A stretch of 29,022 nt of DNA. Source: CAZMUQ01 sp964569845 (GTDB lineage Archaea; Thermoproteota; Bathyarchaeia; Hecatellales; Hecatellaceae). The position numbers were made by a program, and so were the translations under genes. The stretch is taken from positions 1 to 29,022 of the forward strand of contig CAZMUQ010000013.1 in NCBI GenBank assembly GCA_964569845.1, in the 5' to 3' direction. How positions within the stretch are numbered: position 1 is the first letter of the stretch; the number at the start of each line of letters is the position of its first letter. This document shows, in pieces, positions 24,655-29,022 of this stretch. A model generated the notes under the pieces. That model had not been told where the DNA came from, did not search any database, and worked only from the letters and a program-made list of their open reading frames with translations.

Positions 24655-24987
24655 ATGTCTTCAGCCTACATCCATGCAGCATTAGTTTTGTATTATGCAG
24701 GTCAAGCTATAAATGAAGAAAATATTAAAAAAGTTTTGGAGGCAGCGGGAGTTCAGGTTGATGAAGCTAGAGTTAAGGCTTTATCTTCAGCTCTTTCAGA
24801 GGTAAATATTGATGAAGCTATTAAGTCAACACCAACCATAGGTTTTGCAGCTCCAGCTGCAGCTCCGCAAGCAGCAGCCCCAGCTGCTCCAGCAGAGGAG
24901 GCTAAACCTAAGAAGGAGGAGAAGAAAGAGGAGGAGAAGAAGGAGGAAGAAGAAGCCTTAGCTGGGCTTAGTGCACTCTTCGGTTAA
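24655..24987 (+). CDS. rpl12p: Ribosomal protein L12 (archaeal P1 stalk protein)
   Basis: The 110-residue stalk protein dimerises on L10 and recruits elongation factors. The N-terminal dimer domain is recognisable (LVLYYAGQAINEENIKKVLE, EVNIDEAIKS), followed by an Ala/Pro hinge (residues 64-80), a Lys/Glu run (82-99) and the factor-binding tip ALAGLSALFG. The hinge and charged run are encoded by GAG/AAG repeats around 24890-24955. It starts at ATG 24655 after GGGGAGGG. In many archaea it follows L1 and L10; here it stands apart from them and converges with hmgA, 11 bases away. Confidence 0.95.
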   Translation: MSSAYIHAALVLYYAGQAINEENIKKVLEAAGVQVDEARVKALSSALSEVNIDEAIKSTPTIGFAAPAAAPQAAAPAAPAEEAKPKKEEKKEEEKKEEEEALAGLSALFG

Positions 24988-25016
24988 ACCTTAAATTTTT
25001 AGGTTTTTTGTTTTTT
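24986..25016. terminator. Hairpin plus T-tract between L12 and hmgA
   Basis: AAACCT (24986-24991) pairs with AGGTTT (25001-25006), and two T-tracts follow (25004-25009 and 25011-25016). The stem covers the facing stop codons of both genes, so it may end transcription from the L12 side; T-tracts on the other strand are shorter. Confidence 0.5.
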
Positions 25017-26270
25017 AAGCTCCTCCAAAATTTGTTTAGCCCTATCTATCCTTATTTGTCCTTCACTAACCATAATTTCTACAACTTTATCAATCATTTC
25101 ACCTTCAGCTCCAGCTGATATAGCTATATTTCTTGCATGAAGCCTCATATGGCCTCGCTGGATACCTTCTGTTGCTAAGGCTCTTAAAGCTGCAAAATTT
25201 TGGGCTAAACCTACAGCAGCTAAAACTTCTCCAAATTCTCTTGCAGATTTAACTCCAAGAATTTTTAAGCATATTTTTGCTATAGGGTTAACTCTTGTAG
25301 CTCCTCCTACAATTCCAACAGCTGTTGGAATTTCAATTGTTCCTACAAGATCTCCATCAGCATTTTTTTCCCATGTTGTTAGGGGTAGGTATCTACCTGT
25401 TCTAGCAGCATAAGCATGAGCTCCGGATTCTAAAGCTCTAGTATCATTTCCTGTTGCTAAAGCTACAGCAATAACTCCATTCATTATACCCTTATTATGG
25501 GTTGCACACCTGTAAGGATCTGAAGCTGCAAAAGCATAAGCATCAATAATAGCATCAACAACTTCTTCTCCACCAAGAGCATCCTTACTTATAACTGTTT
25601 TAGCTCTAGAAATTCTTAAAGTTGCAAGGTTTGAAACAATTCTTAAGAGAACCCTCCCACCAGTAATTTTTTCAATTAATGGTGCTACAGCTTCAGCCAT
25701 AGTATTTACAGTATTTGCACCCATAGCATCCTTACAATCAACATGAAGCTCAACAATAAGCATTGGGCCTCTAAAAGTATCCAAAACTTTAACATTAAGA
25801 TCCTTAGCTCCACCACCAAGCCCAACAAGCACAGGATCTTTCTCATTAGCTTTTTCTAAAATCTTGTTTTTTTCAAGAAGAATATCCATCTTAGCTCTAT
25901 AGGGGTCTTTAACGCCAATAACCTGGATTTGTCCAATCATCATAGGTTCAGTACTTGAAGTGTAAAATCCACCTTTAGCTGCAGCAAGTTTTGCAGCATG
26001 GCTAGCTGCAGCAACAACAGATGGCTCCTCTATAGCCATAGGTATCATGTAGGGTTTACCGTTAATGATAAAGTTTACAGCTATACCTAATGGAATATGC
26101 ATAACTCCGACAACATTCTCAATCATTCTATCTGCTATATCTAAGGGTAGAGAGCCTGAATTTTTAAGAGTAAGCATTTCCTCCTCAGTTAAACCTGCAA
26201 AATCTGCAACAATTTTAAGCCTTTCATCTAAACTTAGATTGTAAAACTTTGGGATAATGGATGTTTTCAT
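24999..26270 (-). CDS. hmgA: 3-hydroxy-3-methylglutaryl-CoA reductase, class II
   Basis: Makes mevalonate from HMG-CoA, the committed step toward archaeal isoprenoid lipids. The 423-residue protein aligns along its length with the class II enzyme of Pseudomonas mevalonii as I remember it: GSLPLDIADRMIENVVG, EEPSVVAAAS, DAMGANTVNTMAEAVAPLIE, DPYRCATHNKGIMNG, GLAQNFAALRALATEGIQRG and HMRLHARNIA. Catalytic E82, K260, D276 and H378 are present. No N-terminal membrane anchor is seen. Start ATG 26270 is preceded by AAGGTGA at 7 bases. Most archaea use class I; class II is known in Archaeoglobus and a few others, so this suggests old transfer from bacteria. Confidence 0.94.
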   Translation of the reverse strand: MKTSIIPKFYNLSLDERLKIVADFAGLTEEEMLTLKNSGSLPLDIADRMIENVVGVMHIPLGIAVNFIINGKPYMIPMAIEEPSVVAAASHAAKLAAAKGGFYTSSTEPMMIGQIQVIGVKDPYRAKMDILLEKNKILEKANEKDPVLVGLGGGAKDLNVKVLDTFRGPMLIVELHVDCKDAMGANTVNTMAEAVAPLIEKITGGRVLLRIVSNLATLRISRAKTVISKDALGGEEVVDAIIDAYAFAASDPYRCATHNKGIMNGVIAVALATGNDTRALESGAHAYAARTGRYLPLTTWEKNADGDLVGTIEIPTAVGIVGGATRVNPIAKICLKILGVKSAREFGEVLAAVGLAQNFAALRALATEGIQRGHMRLHARNIAISAGAEGEMIDKVVEIMVSEGQIRIDRAKQILEELKKQKT

Positions 26271-26391
26271 GGTTAGTTCACCTTACAGTGATAATATACT
26301 ACATAGAGGTTGTAAAGGGAACCTAAAAAGTTTAACTTTAAGTAAACTAATAATAAACTAGACAAGAAAAAGGTTTAAAAGGCAAAGAAGT

Positions 26392-26958
26392 TTGAGCAGT
26401 AAAGAGGAAGTAGAGAAGCTTCTTAAAGTTAGAGAAAAACTAGAAAAAAAGATTAGTAGGTATGAGGCTGAAATTAGGTATTTAAGGTACTTGCTTTCAG
26501 TTGTGAATGAGCGTTTAAGTGAGAAAAGTTTTAAGGTTGCTGAAACACTTTTACCCCAAGTAAAGCCTGAACCTCAACCATCTCCCAAGCAGGTTATACA
26601 GTTAAAATCTGGGGATGGTATTCTTCTTGCAACAATGTATGTTGAAGATAACGAGATTAGGGTTACCCCATCAGAAAATATTAGGTTTAATGTGAATATT
26701 CCCCCCTTCCAGCAGTTTTTTGTTGGTAAAGTTTTGAATGGTATGATTTCTAGGGATAGAAGTGAAGCTATGGCTGGAACAATAACTCCTGATGAGATAC
26801 TATCTTACAGGATTATTGAGGATAAGGATGTTTTAAAGGAGATTATAATAAGGAATTACAGGGAGCAGCATAGAGTTACAACTCTAAAAAATGCTATAAG
26901 ATGGACTCTTGAAAAAATGTATGAAAAAATTAAGCTTCAAGAAGGTGCTTTAGAATAG
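26392..26958 (+). CDS. Uncharacterised protein with N-terminal coiled coil
   Basis: 188 residues, not recognised. Residues 2-45 are a charged helix with coiled-coil character (SSKEEVEKLLKVREKLEKKI onward). A proline-rich linker (PEPQPSPK) follows at about 57-65. Residues 68-160 look like a mixed alpha/beta domain (LATMYVEDNEIRVTPSENIR, then IPPFQQFFVGKVLNGMISRD). A basic helical end (NYREQHRVTTLKNAIRWTLE) closes the protein. No membrane span or cysteine pair is seen. It starts at TTG 26392 without a clear ribosome binding site; a TATA-like GGTTTAAAAGG 15-25 bases upstream suggests a leaderless or near-leaderless mRNA. It is divergent from hmgA. Confidence 0.7.
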   Translation: MSSKEEVEKLLKVREKLEKKISRYEAEIRYLRYLLSVVNERLSEKSFKVAETLLPQVKPEPQPSPKQVIQLKSGDGILLATMYVEDNEIRVTPSENIRFNVNIPPFQQFFVGKVLNGMISRDRSEAMAGTITPDEILSYRIIEDKDVLKEIIIRNYREQHRVTTLKNAIRWTLEKMYEKIKLQEGALE

Positions 26959-27049
26959 TAGGTAAATGCTTATAGCTTAAACTAAAACAATAATAGATAG
27001 TCAAGCTTCTACCTATTAGAAGATTTTAACCAGCTTAGGGGGTTAAATT

Positions 27050-28507
27050 TTGCCTACAAACATTCCTATCCAGAAAATTGACAAGTATATTTGGCAGATA
27101 CCAAAATTTAGGGGAGATATGCGTGTACCTGGAGTAGTTTATGCTGATGAAGTTTTACTTGGAAAGATGAGGGAGGATAGAACTCTTGAGCAGTGTGCAA
27201 ATGTTGCAACCCTTCCAGGAATATACAAGTACTCTATAACTATGCCTGACGGGCATGAAGGCTATGGTTTCCCTATAGGTGGGGTTGCAGCAACAGATTA
27301 TAATGATGGAGTTATTAGTCCTGGAGGTGTCGGCTACGATATTAATTGTGGTGTACGCTTACTTAGAACAAATCTTAAGGAGAAAGATGTTCAACCAAAA
27401 CTTGCTGAACTTTTAGACACCATTTTTGTGTATGTTCCTTCAGGTCTTGGAAGTAAAGGTAAAATTAGGCTTTCACCTCATGAGCTTGATAAACCTATTA
27501 GTGAGGGTGTAGAATGGGCTATTAGAAATGGTTATGGTTGGGCTGAGGATGCTGAAGTTTGCGAGGAAAATGGTCATATGGATGCAGCAGACCCTTCAAA
27601 AGTTTCAATGACAGCTAAAAGTCGTGGCGCCCCACAATTTGGCTCCCTTGGAAGTGGAAACCACTTCCTAGAGATTCAAAAAGTTGATAAGATTTATGAT
27701 CCTAAAGCTGCAAAACTTATGGGGATTGAGGAGGAAGGTCAAGTAACAGTTATGATTCATACGGGGTCTAGAGGTTTTGGTCACCAGGTATGTTCAGATT
27801 ATTTGCGGATAATGGAGAGAGCTGTAAGAAAGTATAATATAAGGATTCCTGATAGGGAGCTTGCATGTACTCCTGGAAGTTCAGGTGAGGCGGAGGATTA
27901 TTTTAAGGCTATGGCTTGCGCTGTAAACTATGCTTTTACTAATAGGCAATGTATAACTCACTGGGTTAGGCAGGCATTTGAAAAAGTTTTTAAAACTTCA
28001 GCTGATAAGCTTGGCTTAGAACTTATTTATGATGTAGCTCACAATATTTGCAAAATTGAGGAGCATAAGGTTGATGATTCTGGTAAGATTAGGAAGGTTT
28101 GGGTTCATAGGAAGGGGGCTACAAGAGCTTTTCCTGCTGGCCATAAAGATTTACCTAAAAAGTATAGGGAGATTGGTCAACCAGTTTTAATTGCTGGAAC
28201 AATGGGTACTGCTTCATGGGTTTTGCTTGGGCAGCCTAAAGCTATGGATGTTAGCTTCGGCTCAACAGCTCATGGAGCTGGAAGATATCTTAGCCGTGCA
28301 GCTGCAACAAGAAGATTTGGTGGGTCTGAGGTTAAAAAAGCCTTAGAAAGGAAAGGTATTCTTATACGTGCAGCAAGCATGACTGTTGTAGCTGAGGAGG
28401 CTCCTGAAGCATATAAGGATGTAGATAGGGTTGCAGAGGTATCCCACCAAATTGGGATTGCAACAAAGGTAGCAAGATTAGTTCCACTTGGATGTGTTAA
28501 GGGTTAA
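27050..28507 (+). CDS. rtcB: RNA-splicing ligase RtcB
   Basis: RtcB joins 2',3'-cyclic phosphate and 5'-OH RNA ends with GTP and Mn2+ and is the archaeal tRNA splicing ligase. The 485-residue protein has the metal residues D97 and C100 (GYDINCGVRLL), H205 (GSGNHFLEIQ), H237 (IHTGSRGFGH) and H331 (DVAHN), and the guanylylated H408 in AHGAGRYLSRAAA. Length matches intein-free family members. Start TTG 27050 follows GGGGG at 7 bases. No archease activator gene is next to it in the window. The next gene starts 5 bases after its stop and is probably co-transcribed. Confidence 0.96.
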   Translation: MPTNIPIQKIDKYIWQIPKFRGDMRVPGVVYADEVLLGKMREDRTLEQCANVATLPGIYKYSITMPDGHEGYGFPIGGVAATDYNDGVISPGGVGYDINCGVRLLRTNLKEKDVQPKLAELLDTIFVYVPSGLGSKGKIRLSPHELDKPISEGVEWAIRNGYGWAEDAEVCEENGHMDAADPSKVSMTAKSRGAPQFGSLGSGNHFLEIQKVDKIYDPKAAKLMGIEEEGQVTVMIHTGSRGFGHQVCSDYLRIMERAVRKYNIRIPDRELACTPGSSGEAEDYFKAMACAVNYAFTNRQCITHWVRQAFEKVFKTSADKLGLELIYDVAHNICKIEEHKVDDSGKIRKVWVHRKGATRAFPAGHKDLPKKYREIGQPVLIAGTMGTASWVLLGQPKAMDVSFGSTAHGAGRYLSRAAATRRFGGSEVKKALERKGILIRAASMTVVAEEAPEAYKDVDRVAEVSHQIGIATKVARLVPLGCVKG

Positions 28508-28512
28508 GGTTG

Positions 28513-29022
28513 ATGTCCCTATTAGATGAGCTTAAAAATCTACCTAAAGACAGGCTTATAGATATTTTTACCCTTTTTAACAAGAATTGGTGGACTGTAG
28601 ATGGTTTATGGTTTAGGGTTGTTGAAGAAGAATTTGGTTTAGATGCTGCTTGGAAAGTTAACTTTAAAGTTTCTGAGCGTATGGCTCCAATAATGGCTAA
28701 AAGAATTTTAAAGTTTTTAGGGTTTAAAGGTGAAAAAATTTTTGAGCTTGTTGAAGCTTTAAAATTTTTACCGTGGTCGGCTGTTCAAGGGGCTGAGGTT
28801 AAAATTTTAGGTGAGGATGAAGCTATTTTAAGTGTTGTTGAATGTAAACCTCAAAAATTTAGGGTTAAAAATGGTTTAAAAGAATTTCCATGTAAAGATT
28901 TAGGTTTAAGATTTTTTGCAAGGTTTACTGAAGCAGTAAACCCGAAAATAAGGGTTGAATGTTTAACTGCCCCACCAAATCCCCATCCAAATAATCTGTG
29001 GTGTCAATGGAGGTTTAAACTG
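28513..29022 (+). CDS. DUF6125-like protein (3' partial)
   Basis: 170 codons are visible and the frame runs off the window. The start MSLLDELKNLPKDRLIDIFT, followed by NWWTVDGLWFRVVEEEFGLD and later HPNNLWCQW, resembles the DUF6125 (amino-thiazoline carboxylate hydrolase-like) proteins common in anaerobic archaea, but I am not certain and no function is known for most of them. Conserved Cys residues (VECKPQ, FPCKDLG, VECLT, LWCQW) may bind metal. It starts at ATG 28513 (or TTG 28510), 5 bases after rtcB. Confidence 0.6.
   Translation, partial: MSLLDELKNLPKDRLIDIFTLFNKNWWTVDGLWFRVVEEEFGLDAAWKVNFKVSERMAPIMAKRILKFLGFKGEKIFELVEALKFLPWSAVQGAEVKILGEDEAILSVVECKPQKFRVKNGLKEFPCKDLGLRFFARFTEAVNPKIRVECLTAPPNPHPNNLWCQWRFKL

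Noticed and set aside
24890..24960. GAG/AAG repeat tract, possible microsatellite
   Set aside because: It encodes the Lys/Glu-rich hinge normal for archaeal L12/P1, so coding constraint explains it.
26950..27020. Imperfect inverted match around TAGGTA and TACCTA before rtcB
   Set aside because: Short, imperfect and widely spaced; likely chance in AT-rich sequence.
1..29022. CRISPR array, tRNA, rRNA, intact transposon or toxin-antitoxin pair
   Set aside because: I found no regular spaced repeats, no tRNA-like GC-rich cloverleaf, no transposase gene and no paired small toxin/antitoxin genes on reading both strands.

Overview
The window is a stretch of archaeal chromosome. It encodes a histone, TBP, archaeal/eukaryal-type ribosomal proteins (L10e, S17e, L12/P1), RNA polymerase subunit L, exosome subunit Csl4, Cdc48, FEN1, Lhr, RtcB and a His-dependent (Sec11-type) signal peptidase. 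The DNA is AT-rich. Many genes start with TTG, often after a GGAGGT/AGGTGA-type ribosome binding site, and TATA-like boxes sit about 25 bases before probable starts. The mix (histone, CFI-box surface protein, DUF763, class II HMG-CoA reductase, a DUF6125-like protein) suggests a TACK-type archaeon, possibly Bathyarchaeia. That placement is inference; no rRNA gene is present to test it.

Layout: 2-706 is the membrane-anchored C-terminus of a surface protein that begins before the window. 832-3830 is a tight + strand operon for translation and transcription: L10e, Dph2, a METTL5-like methyltransferase, Csl4 and RpoL. 3841-7999 runs on the - strand and reads, in transcription order, Cdc48, a small winged-helix protein, FEN1 and an isochorismatase-family hydrolase. 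8166-9013 holds a lysine-rich coiled-coil protein (+), S17e (-) and histone (+). 9260-15601 is a - strand run: signal peptidase, TBP, Lhr helicase, MmgE/PrpD and a UPF0173 hydrolase in transcription order. DUF1464 (+) and DUF763 (-) converge at 16.8 kb, followed by IlvD (-).

19777-22741 is a thiamine module. A ThiR-like regulator (HTH plus ThiN-like domain) is divergent from an NCS1 permease and TenA, and a perfect inverted repeat lies between them over the TATA region. Next come an MBL-fold hydrolase and an HDAC-superfamily protein. A GC-richer, foldable intergenic segment (about 24493-24600) with its own TATA box may be an RNA gene. L12/P1 (+) then converges with class II HMG-CoA reductase (-). 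The window ends with an unrecognised coiled-coil protein, RtcB, and the first 170 codons of a DUF6125-like protein.

Most of the window is ordinary housekeeping DNA. I saw no CRISPR array, tRNA, rRNA, intact mobile element or obvious defence system, and no gene-free gap exceeds 300 bases. The best leads are the intergenic RNA candidate, the thiamine operator, atypical active sites in the HDAC-like protein and TenA, a 41-base identical repeat in cdc48, and the lysine-rich small protein beside cdc48.
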